Shown here: positions 35,357 to 44,220 of the stretch, one piece after another | How the letters are laid out: every line of letters begins with the position of its first letter | Position numbering within the stretch: position 1 is the stretch's first letter | Source of the DNA: Paenibacillus sp. E222 | Lineage (GTDB): Bacteria; Bacillota; Bacilli; Paenibacillales; Paenibacillaceae | Reading direction: 5' to 3' | NCBI RefSeq assembly: GCF_013401555.1 | Contig: NZ_CP058552.1 | Span: 2,542,001 to 2,606,000 of the forward strand | DNA: 64,000 nt | The notes under the pieces: generated by a model | Told to the model about the DNA's origin: nothing | Database searches by the model: none | Seen by the model: the letters and a program-made list of their open reading frames with translations, nothing else | Translations under genes and position numbers: made by a program

Positions 35357-36418
35357 ATGGGTATTCGTGTTGGCATATTGGATCAAACCCCGATCTATGA
35401 AGGGGAGACGCCGATTGATGCTTTTCGGCATACGATTGAATTGGTACAGCGGGCTGAACAGCTTGGATTTCATCGTTTCTGGGTATCGGAACATCATGAT
35501 TCAGGTCATGTTGCCGGCTCCTCACCGGAAGTGCTCATTTCCCACTTGCTGGCGCATACGGAGCGGATTCGTCTCGGTTCTGGCGGGGTGATGCTGCAAC
35601 ATTATAGTCCCTACAAAGTAGCCGAGAACTTCAATGTGCTTTCGGCACTTGGTCCGGGGAGAATTGATCTGGGTATTGGACGTGCACCTGGAGGATTACC
35701 CCGCTCAACACAGGCACTACAGCAAGGGATTCAGGAGGCCGCTTCACTGAAGGAGAAAATCAATCAGGTGAAGCAGTTCATCTATAATGAACCGCATGAA
35801 GATGAAACACATCCTTTGGCCGGCTTGAGCGCTGCGCCCGTATCCAAAAACCCGGCCGAGCTATACGTACTTGGGGCAAGTATTGATAGTGCAGGCATGG
35901 CAGCAGAACTGGGACTGCCTTATGTATTTTCATTGTTTATTAATAGCAACACGGAGGTTGCTCTGGAGGCTCTGCGTACTTACCGGGAACAATTCGACCG
36001 CTCACATGGACGGGAGCCATATGCCATCCTCGCTATATCATTAATTGTGGCGGAGAGTGCGGAAGAAGCCGAAGGACTGGCAAGTGAACATATGCTGGTC
36101 AAGATCCATCTGGAGAATGGCAAGGTATTGACGGTTGGTTCCGTTGAGCAGGCAGAAGAATTCGGACGGCAATCGAACGAGAAGTATCGGATCGAGATTC
36201 TGGAGCCAAGTGTGACGAGAGGTACGAAGGAAACGGTTGGTTCGGCACTAGCGAAATTTCAGCAGGATTTTGCCGTGGATGAACTGATTGTTACCACGGC
36301 CACACGTGATTTTGCCAAACGAATTCGTTCATTTGAATTATTGCGTGAAGCGCTGGATGAGCAGGGACTGGGCGAATTTACGAATGAGTCGACACCTGCG
36401 CAAGCAGTGATCGGTTAG
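35357..36418 (+). CDS. LLM-class luciferase-like monooxygenase (YtmO-like)
   Basis: 353 residues. Bacterial-luciferase-like TIM barrel: RVGILDQTPIYEGETPIDAFRHTIEL, FHRFWVSEHHDSGHVAGSSPEVLISHLL, LGSGGVMLQHYSPYKVAENFNVLSAL and IDLGIGRAPGG are family landmarks. It would use FMNH2 from the SsuE-like reductase to open C-S or N-oxidise small substrates. B. subtilis YtmO is its likely counterpart. AAGGAGGAG (35342-35350) precedes ATG 35357; the GTG at 35354 is less well placed. Confidence 0.9.
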   Translation: MGIRVGILDQTPIYEGETPIDAFRHTIELVQRAEQLGFHRFWVSEHHDSGHVAGSSPEVLISHLLAHTERIRLGSGGVMLQHYSPYKVAENFNVLSALGPGRIDLGIGRAPGGLPRSTQALQQGIQEAASLKEKINQVKQFIYNEPHEDETHPLAGLSAAPVSKNPAELYVLGASIDSAGMAAELGLPYVFSLFINSNTEVALEALRTYREQFDRSHGREPYAILAISLIVAESAEEAEGLASEHMLVKIHLENGKVLTVGSVEQAEEFGRQSNEKYRIEILEPSVTRGTKETVGSALAKFQQDFAVDELIVTTATRDFAKRIRSFELLREALDEQGLGEFTNESTPAQAVIG

Positions 36419-36521
36419 GCATATACATGGTATAGAGCATACCTTTTGAAGTGAAGTGACCCCCGTGTATTATATTAATCCATCTTACATGGCACAGACG
36501 ATGATAAAAGGAGGCAATGTC

Positions 36522-37748
36522 GTGAGCAGTGATCTGAAACAGCCTGAGCAACAGGCAAAGCAAGAAGAACAGAGCCGCAAGCATGAACTTTACGTTGGGC
36601 AGGATGAAGGATTCGCAGAGCACTTAACCGCGATTCGGCGACATTTGCATCGTAACCCCGAGCTATCCGGAGAGGAATGGGAAACGACAGAAGCCATTCG
36701 GGGCTGGCTGGTGGAGGAAGGGGTTCGGATTGCAGATGAATATTCACTGCGAACGGGCCTTATCGCTGAAATTGGGCAGGGCGATGGCCCGGTAGTGGCC
36801 TTGCGCGCAGATATTGATGCCCTGCCGATCCAGGAAGAAACCAAGCTGGAGTATGCCTCGCAAGTCGCTGGGCGAATGCACGCCTGTGGTCATGATGCAC
36901 ATACCGCCATTCTGATCGGTGCAGCACGATTGTTGAAACAGATTGAGTCCCGGCTGCCGGGCAAGGTCCGTTTGATTTTCCAGCCTTCGGAGGAGAAAGC
37001 GACGGGGGCACGACAGGTTATCCAGAGCGGAGCGTTATCCGAAGTTCAGTCTATTTTCGGGTTGCATAACAAACCGGATCTGCAGGTCGGTACGGTAGGT
37101 ATTCGTGAAGGAGCGCTGCTCGCAGCAGCAGATGGTTTTGTGGTTAAAGTGGAGGGTGTCGGAACCCATGCGGCAGTGCCGGAAGCGGGCATTGACCCGA
37201 TTGTGGTGGCATCTCATATTGTGACTGCATTACAGGCCATCGTGAGTCGTAATGTCGGAGCACAGGAGAGCGCCGTGATCAGTGTGACCAAAATTAACAG
37301 CGGCACCGCCTGGAACGTCATTCCGGAAGAAGCCATATTGGACGGCACCGTACGTACCTTTGACGAGAAGGTTCGTGCCCGGATTCGTGAGCGTTTCAAT
37401 CAGGTAGTTACCGGTGTCGCAGCAGCCTACGGGACACGGGCTACCGTGCGCTGGATTCAGGGACCACCTGCCGTGGTCAATGATGCGTCACTGGCTGCTG
37501 CGGCGGAGCAGGTCGCGAGCGAGGTGGGGTTGAACAGTATCCGGCCGATACCTTCCCCGGCGGGCGAAGATTTTTCCTTTTACCAAAAGGAGGTTCCGGG
37601 TCTGTTCCTCTTCCTCGGAACGTCAGGCCCACACGAATGGCATCATCCTGCATTCGATGTGGATGAACGGGCACTGCCGCTTGGCGCACACCTTCTGGCA
37701 GCGCTGGCTGAACAGTCATTGCAGAAGTTGCAGTCAAATGGCGAGTAA
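36522..37748 (+). CDS. M20-family amidohydrolase (YtnL/HipO-like)
   Basis: 408 residues. Removes an acyl group from N-acyl amino acids using two metal ions. Visible metal ligands are RMHACGHDAHTA (Cys and His), the catalytic FQPSEE, and the C-terminal GEDFSFY and HHPAF. The central dimerisation domain runs from about 185 to 300. In the B. subtilis sulfur pathways YtnL and YxeP deacetylate oxidised cysteine conjugates, which fits this cluster. GTG 36522 is chosen because AAAGGAGG (36507-36514) stands 7 nt upstream. Final gene of the cluster. Confidence 0.9.
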   Translation: MSSDLKQPEQQAKQEEQSRKHELYVGQDEGFAEHLTAIRRHLHRNPELSGEEWETTEAIRGWLVEEGVRIADEYSLRTGLIAEIGQGDGPVVALRADIDALPIQEETKLEYASQVAGRMHACGHDAHTAILIGAARLLKQIESRLPGKVRLIFQPSEEKATGARQVIQSGALSEVQSIFGLHNKPDLQVGTVGIREGALLAAADGFVVKVEGVGTHAAVPEAGIDPIVVASHIVTALQAIVSRNVGAQESAVISVTKINSGTAWNVIPEEAILDGTVRTFDEKVRARIRERFNQVVTGVAAAYGTRATVRWIQGPPAVVNDASLAAAAEQVASEVGLNSIRPIPSPAGEDFSFYQKEVPGLFLFLGTSGPHEWHHPAFDVDERALPLGAHLLAALAEQSLQKLQSNGE

Positions 37749-37827
37749 CCGATAACCGTTACGTGAATAAGTGATTAATTTAATGGTTAATTAATGAGTT
37801 AATATGCTAATACAATAGCGAATGGAC

Positions 37828-37866
37828 GCAAAAAATGGTGACCTCAATCAGGTGGCCGTTTTTTGC
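37828..37866 (+). terminator. Terminator of the sulfur cluster
   Basis: GCAAAAAATGGTGACCT (37828-37844) pairs with AGGTGGCCGTTTTTTGC (37850-37866) with a few mismatches or wobbles; the T6 run is in the 3-prime arm. Confidence 0.7.
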
Positions 37867-37896
37867 TGTTTCCGTTTTTTTTAATTTCAGTATGAA

Positions 37897-38078
37897 ATGA
37901 ACATGACCTATCTCTTTGTCGCACATGATCTTCAGGCCGTGGTGAATCGGTGTGATCGGTACTTTTTCTGTATCGGGGAACGATCGTGGAGGAGCTTGAA
38001 CGGAATTGTCTCTCGGATGCAAAGAATGAATATGCAAAAGCATTGCGGGCATCCGTTATGCCTTTTAATCGTCACTGA
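37897..38078 (+). pseudogene. Frameshifted C-terminal remnant of an Opp/Dpp-type ABC ATPase
   Basis: The first frame reads MTYLFVAHDLQAVVNRCDR, the H-loop/D-loop end of an oligopeptide/nickel transporter ATPase. After a one-base shift near 37958 the frame continues VLFLYRGTIVEELERN ... NEYAKALRASVMPF to a TGA at 38076-38078, exactly the family C-terminus. The Walker A, signature and Walker B parts are missing. This may be what is left of the ATPase that once served the importer at 30184-33775. Confidence 0.85.
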
Positions 38079-38195
38079 TGTATCTCTAATTGCAAACGTT
38101 GGGCTAAATTGAGTTGACGCAAATACGTCAGATCCATTCCCGTTTACGCATGAAATTACAGTCATAATGCTCACTTTTTGGTATGGAAATATTTG

Positions 38196-38225
38196 TTGAC
38201 GCTCTCAAGTGGGATGTGCTATATT
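38196..38225 (+). promoter_or_regulatory. Promoter of the metallophore operon
   Basis: TTGACG (38196-38201), 18-bp spacer, TATATT (38220-38225). The Zur box begins 11 bp downstream, over the transcription start. The stretch 38079-38195 holds no gene. Confidence 0.6.
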
Positions 38226-38236
38226 TTTCTCGACTG

Positions 38237-38259
38237 TTAATCGTAATAATTACTATTAA
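38237..38259. promoter_or_regulatory. Zur box of the metallophore operon
   Basis: TTAATCGTAAT, one central A, then ATTACTATTAA: an 11-1-11 inverted repeat with a single mismatch, close to the Bacillus Zur consensus (AAATCGTAATnATTACGATTT). A nearly identical site precedes zagA at 49435. It predicts repression when zinc is plentiful. Confidence 0.85.
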
Positions 38260-38266
38260 AATTATT

Positions 38267-38500
38267 TTATATAAATTAACTACACTTTTACACATGAACG
38301 TAGAGGACAGAAAAAACCTGAAGAAGCGGAGCTAAAAGCTTTCTGAAAGAAAGCTGCATCGCAAGCATACACCTCGCCTTTATCCCCGGATTTTCCCCTT
38401 TGAAAAAGGGAATCAAAAAAATCTGGGGATAACAGCGATCGGAAGGTTGTTCTGTCATCGGAGTGGCAAGTGTAAATCTTCTTTAGTTCAATTTATATAA
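38267..38500 (+). repeat. Dispersed structured element, copy B
   Basis: 234 bp with inverted ends (TTATATAAATT at 38267 against AATTTATATAA at 38490-38500), GACAGAA/TTCTGTC arms, an AAGCTTTCTGAAAGAAAGCT hairpin and the TATCCCC (38381-38387)/GGGGATA (38425-38431) stem followed by ACAGCGATCGGAAGG. It lies between the Zur box and cntK, so it would be in the operon leader, ending 52 bp before the start codon. Confidence 0.88.
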
Positions 38501-38552
38501 GCTAAGTGAGCTCAGGCTTAATTCCATCCCAAGAATAGGAGTAGCGGCTGCG

Positions 38553-39386
38553 ATGAAACAGGAGATTGATTTTATCAAGTTTAATCCCACACAAAATATG
38601 ACGGTTCTGGTGAGTACGCATCATCCAACAGAGACATATCCACACATCGCCGCCCAAATTATGTCCTATGACAACGTATACGCCGAACAAGTGGGGTTCA
38701 TTGGCGGAGCGATAAAACCGGAGGCGGCTGCCCATTTGGAAATGGCCGGTGGAGAGTTCTGCGGGAATGCCTGCATGGCCCTGGCTGCGTATATCGCATC
38801 CGAGAACGAGCTGGAATCCACTGATTTCACAGAAATCGTCTTGGAGGTTTCCGGGACAGATCAATTAATCAGGTGTCAGGTGAAGCAGCAGCAGAATGAA
38901 TATTTTTGCCAGGTAACGATGCCAATGCCTGAGCAGATTGAACAACGAACCGTCAAATATGAGGGAATCGATATGGATATGGTGATCGTGCGATATCGGG
39001 AGTTCATCCATATCGTCATCGAAGTGGAAGCGTTTGATGAAACGATGAGAAAGAGGGCACAGGCACTGGCGCGATTATTAGGCTTAACCTTGGGGGATAA
39101 GCTGATTGGCATTTTATTATACAACTCCCAATCGGAGGAGCTGGCACCGCTCATATTTGTCCCGCAGCTGGATAGTCTGATCTGGGAAAGGGGGTGCGGT
39201 TCGGGTACAGCCTCGGTGGGAGCCTATCTGGCCTGGAGCAGGCAGAGGGAGATCGTTCAGCATATCAAGCAGCCTGGTGGTGCGATTAAAGTGATGGCTG
39301 AGTGGAATGGAGCAGACCTTGAACGAATTACAATCGAAGGATCGGTCGGAATCGTGGCCCAGGGCAAGGCATTTATAGATGCATGA
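38553..39386 (+). CDS. cntK: Histidine racemase CntK (metallophore biosynthesis)
   Basis: 277 residues. Diaminopimelate-epimerase-like fold; in the staphylopine pathway CntK turns L-His into D-His, the first building block. The two catalytic cysteines are seen: Cys70 in GGEFCGNACMA and Cys215 in ERGCGSGTASVG. It is next to CntL- and CntM-type genes rather than lysine genes, which favours His racemase over DapF. Its presence predicts D-His in the product, as reported for staphylopine and bacillopaline, not pseudopaline. First gene of the operon, behind the Zur box and element B; 27 bp before cntL. Confidence 0.9.
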   Translation: MKQEIDFIKFNPTQNMTVLVSTHHPTETYPHIAAQIMSYDNVYAEQVGFIGGAIKPEAAAHLEMAGGEFCGNACMALAAYIASENELESTDFTEIVLEVSGTDQLIRCQVKQQQNEYFCQVTMPMPEQIEQRTVKYEGIDMDMVIVRYREFIHIVIEVEAFDETMRKRAQALARLLGLTLGDKLIGILLYNSQSEELAPLIFVPQLDSLIWERGCGSGTASVGAYLAWSRQREIVQHIKQPGGAIKVMAEWNGADLERITIEGSVGIVAQGKAFIDA

Positions 39387-39413
39387 TCATGACGAGTTAG
39401 AGGAGGAAGAGGA

Positions 39414-40208
39414 ATGGAGACATTGATTGATTTTCAAGCATGCTTGAGTGAATTTTCTGAGAAATTCGATGAGCTGGCAGGCAGATATGATCATACGGTT
39501 CAGCACAGCTCAGAGCTGGAGGCTTTAATTGATGACTATTCCACGTTTGTAACGGACAAGCAAAATGAACGAATCTGGGAACAGCTCGATCAGCAGGAAT
39601 CAGCCAGCATGCATCAACTTGTCCTTGATCTGCGTGATAAATCTGCACGGTGTGTGGCGGTCATGGAGAAATATCGGGCATTGAAGCTGCAAGACGGAGA
39701 GATTGAAATCGCGGATTATTTCAGAAATATAGAAGAATGTATTGAAAAAGAGTTTGGCAGCTTTCATGTCACCTCGGATTCCAAAGTGCTGCTGGTAGGC
39801 TCCGGGTCATTTCCGATGACGCCTTTGTTTATCGCCAAGCGAACAGGGGCAGAGGTGATGGGCATCGATATTGATGCAGAAGCCATTACACTCGGGCAGC
39901 AGGTTGTGGAGAAGCTGGGTGCGGGCTTGAACATCCATTTGGAGCAAACATTGGTGCAGGACCTTGCTTTTACAAGAAAAGCAACACATATCATTTTCAG
40001 TTCCACGGTTGCCAATAAATATGATCTGCTCGATCAATTGCACGCATTGACGAATGAACATGTGGTGGTGGCGATGAGGTACGGTAACCAGTTAAAGTCG
40101 TTGTTCAACTATCCGATGAGAGAGACCGACAGCAGCAAGTGGAGAATGGTCGACAATATTCTGCGTCCGGATGATGTGTTCGATATTGCGTTATACCAAA
40201 AAGCATAG
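39414..40208 (+). CDS. cntL: Nicotianamine-synthase-like aminobutanoyl transferase CntL
   Basis: 264 residues. Transfers the aminobutyrate part of S-adenosylmethionine to D-His. An N-terminal helical region (1-100) precedes a Rossmann-like SAM domain: VLLVGSGSFPMTPLFIAKRTGAEVMGIDIDAEAI (about 123-157), with GxGxxP-like loop and acidic residue after strand 2. The plant nicotianamine synthase motif GSGPLP is represented by GSGSFP. RBS GAGGAAGAGG precedes ATG 39414. Confidence 0.9.
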   Translation: METLIDFQACLSEFSEKFDELAGRYDHTVQHSSELEALIDDYSTFVTDKQNERIWEQLDQQESASMHQLVLDLRDKSARCVAVMEKYRALKLQDGEIEIADYFRNIEECIEKEFGSFHVTSDSKVLLVGSGSFPMTPLFIAKRTGAEVMGIDIDAEAITLGQQVVEKLGAGLNIHLEQTLVQDLAFTRKATHIIFSSTVANKYDLLDQLHALTNEHVVVAMRYGNQLKSLFNYPMRETDSSKWRMVDNILRPDDVFDIALYQKA

Positions 40209-40238
40209 CTCGCTTGAGCTTGGGAAAGAGAGGTCCAA

Positions 40239-41540
40239 ATGAGCGGATTTCAACGAGTGCTGTTGCTCGGAACAGGCCCTGCATCCATTCAGATGGCAGT
40301 AACGCTCAAACAGGAATTCAGTTGCACCGTAGGCATAGCGGGAAGAGAATCGGTGCGCTCACAATCTTTTTATGAAGCAGTTCGGCAGAGCGACGGATTC
40401 ATTGGAGCAAGCATTCAAAATGAAAAGCATCGACCGTTGGCAGGTGAATGCTTCGTCGATCAGGTGTTTCAGGGATATGAGGCCATTGAAGGCGAATGGG
40501 ATACGCTTATTTTCGCCGTGACAACCGATGCTTATATCGATGTATTGAAGCAAATGAAGGATAACTTCATCAAACAAGTGAAATGCATGATTTTGGTCTC
40601 TCCAACCTTTGGCTCCAACCTGCTGGTAAGTCATTATGTGAGGCAGCTGCATGCGGATACGGAAGTGATCAGTTTCTCTACCTATTTGGGGGATACCCGA
40701 TGGATGAACGACCAACCGTCCAATCATGTCATCACAACTGGAGTGAAGAAAAAGGTCTATATCGGTTCTACTTCAACGCCCTCTGAGCATGTGGGCAGAC
40801 TGTGCAGGATGTACGAGCGATTGGGTATTGTGCTGGAAGTTTTGCCATCTGCACTCGAGGCGGAAACGAGAAATATTTCTTTATATGTACACCCGCCATT
40901 GTTCATGAATGACTTCTCATTGGATGCTATCTTCGGTGTATCAGACACTCGGAAATATGTATATAAAATTTACCCCGAAGGTCCTGTAACCCAATATTTG
41001 ATTCGGGACATGCGGACACAGTGGAACGAAATGATGACGATCACGGATAGACTCCGTATTCAGGGTGTCAATCTGCTTCAATTCATGACGGATGATAATT
41101 ATCCGGTACGAATGGAGAGTTTATCACGCCACGATATAGAGAACTTCAATCAGTTGCAGGACATTCATCAAGAGTACTTATTATACATACGGTACACCTC
41201 GTTGTTGATTGATCCCTTTTCGGAGCCCAACCCCGAGGGCAAGTATTTTGACTTTTCGGCCGTTCCCTTCAGAAAAATGTTTGTCAATCAGGATGGAGCG
41301 TTGGACATTCCCAGAATGCCCAAGGAGGATTATTACCGAATCAAAATCATTCAGGGCATTGCGAGATATTTGCAGGTAAGCTGCCCAACCATCGATTCGT
41401 TTATTGCCACCTATGAGGCGAAAATTCAAGAGATCGCTCGCGCTCACCCGGATCAGCATCTATCCAATGCATTTGTCGTTCAATCCTTCTATGAGGACAT
41501 TCGGATGATCTGCACTGGGCTGGCGAACACCGAGGTTTAA
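40239..41540 (+). CDS. cntM: Opine dehydrogenase CntM (staphylopine/bacillopaline dehydrogenase)
   Basis: 433 residues, the same length as S. aureus CntM. Condenses the CntL product with an alpha-keto acid (pyruvate or alpha-ketoglutarate) and reduces the imine with NAD(P)H. The Rossmann start is RVLLLGTGPASIQMAVTL; the ILVSPTFGSNLLVSHY and HPPLFMNDFSLDAI segments belong to the DUF2338 opine family. Which keto acid is used cannot be decided by eye. Downstream is a truncated copy (C) of the structured element, then cntA. Confidence 0.92.
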   Translation: MSGFQRVLLLGTGPASIQMAVTLKQEFSCTVGIAGRESVRSQSFYEAVRQSDGFIGASIQNEKHRPLAGECFVDQVFQGYEAIEGEWDTLIFAVTTDAYIDVLKQMKDNFIKQVKCMILVSPTFGSNLLVSHYVRQLHADTEVISFSTYLGDTRWMNDQPSNHVITTGVKKKVYIGSTSTPSEHVGRLCRMYERLGIVLEVLPSALEAETRNISLYVHPPLFMNDFSLDAIFGVSDTRKYVYKIYPEGPVTQYLIRDMRTQWNEMMTITDRLRIQGVNLLQFMTDDNYPVRMESLSRHDIENFNQLQDIHQEYLLYIRYTSLLIDPFSEPNPEGKYFDFSAVPFRKMFVNQDGALDIPRMPKEDYYRIKIIQGIARYLQVSCPTIDSFIATYEAKIQEIARAHPDQHLSNAFVVQSFYEDIRMICTGLANTEV

Positions 41541-41548
41541 TTATATCT

Positions 41549-41632
41549 CAATCTAGGGGATAAGAGCGATCGGAAGATGGTACTGCAATCGGAGTAGCAC
41601 GATGTAACATTTTCGAAGTGAACTTATATATA
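41549..41632 (+). repeat. Dispersed structured element, truncated copy C
   Basis: 84 bp matching only the right half of copies A and B: AATCTAGGGGATAAGAGCGATCGGAAG, spread from 41549, then ACTGCAATCGGAGT, GATGTAAC and a GTGAACTTATATATA end. It is decayed, lacks the left partner strands and so cannot form the TATCCCC stem. It lies between cntM and cntA and ends 25 bp before the cntA start. Confidence 0.75.
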
Positions 41633-41657
41633 TCTTTTATTATCAGGAGGAAATGTT

Positions 41658-43274
41658 GTGAAAAAGGGTAGTGCTTTTGGTTTAATGTTGCTGTTATTGT
41701 CTGTTATTACCGTGCTCGCAGGATGCGGGCAGGATAAGGGGACAACAACGGAGTCTGCGAATAGCGAGGTCAAGTCGGAACTCATTTATGCATCCGCCAA
41801 GGATATTAATGATATGAATCCTCATTTATACACCGGTTCCATGCCCGCACAAGGGATGGTTTATGAATCCCTGGTCGAAAACACGGTCGATGGAATCAAG
41901 CCATTACTGGCAGAATCGTGGGAGATTGCCGAAGACGGGAAAACGTATACGTTCCATTTGCGACAGGATGTGAAATTCCATGATGGTGAACCGTTTAACG
42001 CCGAGGCGGTCAAACAGAATATCGATGCAGTTCAGGCGAATGCCGAAAAACATGCCTGGATCAAGCTGTCCACCAAAATTGTAAGTACAAAAGTTATGGA
42101 TGAATACACATTTGAACTGGTGCTTTCCGAGCCCTATTATCCAGCTCTGGTGGAGCTGTCCATGACCAGACCATACGTATTTATATCACCCAAGGATTTT
42201 ACGAATGGTGGCACAAAGGACGGGGTAAGCGGCTATCACGGCACAGGGCCCTACAAGCTGACAGGACATAAAATCGATGAGAATGCGACATTTGAAGCCA
42301 ATGAAGAATACTGGGGCGGCGCACCTGAGATCCAAAAAATTACGTCCAAGGTTCTCCCGGCAGGGGAAACGACATTGCTGGCATTACAGAAGGGCGAAAT
42401 CAACTTTATCTTCACCGATGATCGGGGTGCCGACAGCATTGATGTTGAAGCCATGAATCAATTGGCTGACTCGGGTGATTTTCAAGTGGTCCGAAGCGAA
42501 GCAATGAATACGAATATGATCGTAGCCAATAGCAGCAAGATGGATAATCCTGTCCACGAAACGGCTGTTCGTGAAGCGATATGGGTTGCCATTGATCGGG
42601 AAACGATCAGCAATGACATTTTTAACGGAACGCAGACCGTAGCGGACACCTTATTCTCGTCGAACGTTAATTATGCCCATGTTGAATTGAAGAAGCGGGA
42701 GTATAATCCCGAGACCGCGAAAGAGCTTTTGGAGACAGCAGGTTGGGCATTAACAAACGGTAAGACAGTGAGAACGAAGAACGGTCAGCCATTAGCTCTG
42801 ACCTTGTATTATGACAGCAATTCATCTTCGCAAAAAACACAGGCGGAATTGATCCAGCATGCCTTAAAAGGATTAGGAATTCAGCTGGAGATTGTTGGTG
42901 AGGAATCCACTTCCATCGCGAACAGAAGGGCAACCGGGGAATATGATCTGCTGTTTAATCAAACCTGGGGACTGGCGTACGATCCACAGAGCACCATTTC
43001 AGCGTTTACCTCGGATTCCGCCTATAAACATACAACAAGCGGCATAGCTCAGGCGGATGAACTATATAAGAAAATTGATGAAGTCATGGTTTCTACAGAT
43101 GAGGCATCCCGCCAATCCCTGTACGCCGATATTATGAAAATAGTCCATGATGAAGCGGTATTTATTCCGATCACCAATGGGCGGGTTACAGTCGTGGCTC
43201 CCCAAAATCTGGATGGCATCTCATTCAAACAGACGCAATATGAATTGCCATTTGAGCAAATGAAATTTAAATAG
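41658..43274 (+). CDS. cntA: Metallophore-metal ABC importer lipoprotein CntA
   Basis: 538 residues. Lipobox LAGCG near residues 20-24. SBP_bac_5 fold related to NikA/DppA: KDINDMNPHLYTGSMPAQGMVYESLVENTVDG, VKFHDGEPFNAEAVKQNID and GYHGTGPYKLTGHKI. It binds the opine-metal complex outside the cell and passes it to CntBC. GTG 41658 is the start, as AGGAGGAAATGTT precedes it. Clustering with cntKLM makes the metallophore ligand more likely than a peptide. Confidence 0.9.
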   Translation: MKKGSAFGLMLLLLSVITVLAGCGQDKGTTTESANSEVKSELIYASAKDINDMNPHLYTGSMPAQGMVYESLVENTVDGIKPLLAESWEIAEDGKTYTFHLRQDVKFHDGEPFNAEAVKQNIDAVQANAEKHAWIKLSTKIVSTKVMDEYTFELVLSEPYYPALVELSMTRPYVFISPKDFTNGGTKDGVSGYHGTGPYKLTGHKIDENATFEANEEYWGGAPEIQKITSKVLPAGETTLLALQKGEINFIFTDDRGADSIDVEAMNQLADSGDFQVVRSEAMNTNMIVANSSKMDNPVHETAVREAIWVAIDRETISNDIFNGTQTVADTLFSSNVNYAHVELKKREYNPETAKELLETAGWALTNGKTVRTKNGQPLALTLYYDSNSSSQKTQAELIQHALKGLGIQLEIVGEESTSIANRRATGEYDLLFNQTWGLAYDPQSTISAFTSDSAYKHTTSGIAQADELYKKIDEVMVSTDEASRQSLYADIMKIVHDEAVFIPITNGRVTVVAPQNLDGISFKQTQYELPFEQMKFK

Positions 43275-43281
43275 AGCGGGG

Positions 43282-44220
43282 ATGGATATGGGAAGTTATA
43301 TAGTCAAACGGATATTTCTCGCCATACCCTTGCTGTTCGTCATTTCATTGATAACGTTTGTACTCATTAATCTTTCGCCCCTGGACCCCGCCGTAGTTGT
43401 ATTACAGGCACAGGAGGTTCCTCAGATCACGGATGAATTAATCGCCCAAACGAATGAAGCATTGGGGTTCGATAAACCGTTCGTTATTCAGTATGTGAAT
43501 TGGTTGATGGCCTGTATGCAGTTGGATTTTGGCAGCTCGTATGTATCCGGTGAACCGGTGTTGTCCCTGATTGGTCCTGCATTCCTGAACACATTAAAAT
43601 TAACGCTGGTATCATCGGTGTTCATTATTGGATTCTCCATTCTGCTGGGTGTGATCTGTGCCATGAGAGAAGGGAAAGCCGTTGATAAATCGGTGAGAGG
43701 CCTCTCGTTTGTCCTGACCGCCATGCCATCTTACTGGCTCGCAGCCATCATGATCTCGACTTTTTCCGTCAAGCTGGACTTGTTGCCTACGAGCGGAATG
43801 GATTCGTTGAAAAGCTACATTTTGCCGGTGATTGTAATCACGGTGAGTTATACAGGCATTTATTTTAGGACAGTCCGGAGTTCCATGTTAAGCAACATGA
43901 ATGAGGATTACGTGCTCTATGGAAGGGCAAGCGGCTTAACTGAGCGGAAGGTGACCCTGCATATTTTGCGAAATTCGCTGCAAGTGGCGGTATCCATATT
44001 TTGCATGGCGATCCCCATCGTGCTCGGCAGTACCGTTGTGATTGAAAATGTGTTCGCCTGGCCGGGACTTGGGAGGTTGAGCGTACGGTCCATCCTCAAT
44101 CGGGATTTCCCGATTATTCAGGCGTATGTTCTTATTTTGGCCGTAACCTTTGTGCTGTTTAATACGATTTCTGACGTGATCAATGCGGCGATGAATCCCC
44201 GATTAAGAAAGGATCTCTAA
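43282..44220 (+). CDS. cntB: Metallophore ABC importer permease CntB
   Basis: 312 residues, DppB/NikB-type membrane protein with about six helices. Landmarks: MGSYIVKRIFLAIPLLFVI, LSPLDPAVVVLQAQ, and the ATPase-contact loop YVLYGRASGLTERKVTLHILRNSLQVAVS. Its last base is shared with the start of cntC (TAATG), so translation is coupled. It transports the metal complex with CntC, energised by CntD and CntF. Confidence 0.9.
   Translation: MDMGSYIVKRIFLAIPLLFVISLITFVLINLSPLDPAVVVLQAQEVPQITDELIAQTNEALGFDKPFVIQYVNWLMACMQLDFGSSYVSGEPVLSLIGPAFLNTLKLTLVSSVFIIGFSILLGVICAMREGKAVDKSVRGLSFVLTAMPSYWLAAIMISTFSVKLDLLPTSGMDSLKSYILPVIVITVSYTGIYFRTVRSSMLSNMNEDYVLYGRASGLTERKVTLHILRNSLQVAVSIFCMAIPIVLGSTVVIENVFAWPGLGRLSVRSILNRDFPIIQAYVLILAVTFVLFNTISDVINAAMNPRLRKDL

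Noticed and set aside
38115..38130. TGACG/CGTCA small palindrome upstream of the metallophore promoter
   Set aside because: Five-bp arms are expected by chance and no regulator is suggested by context.
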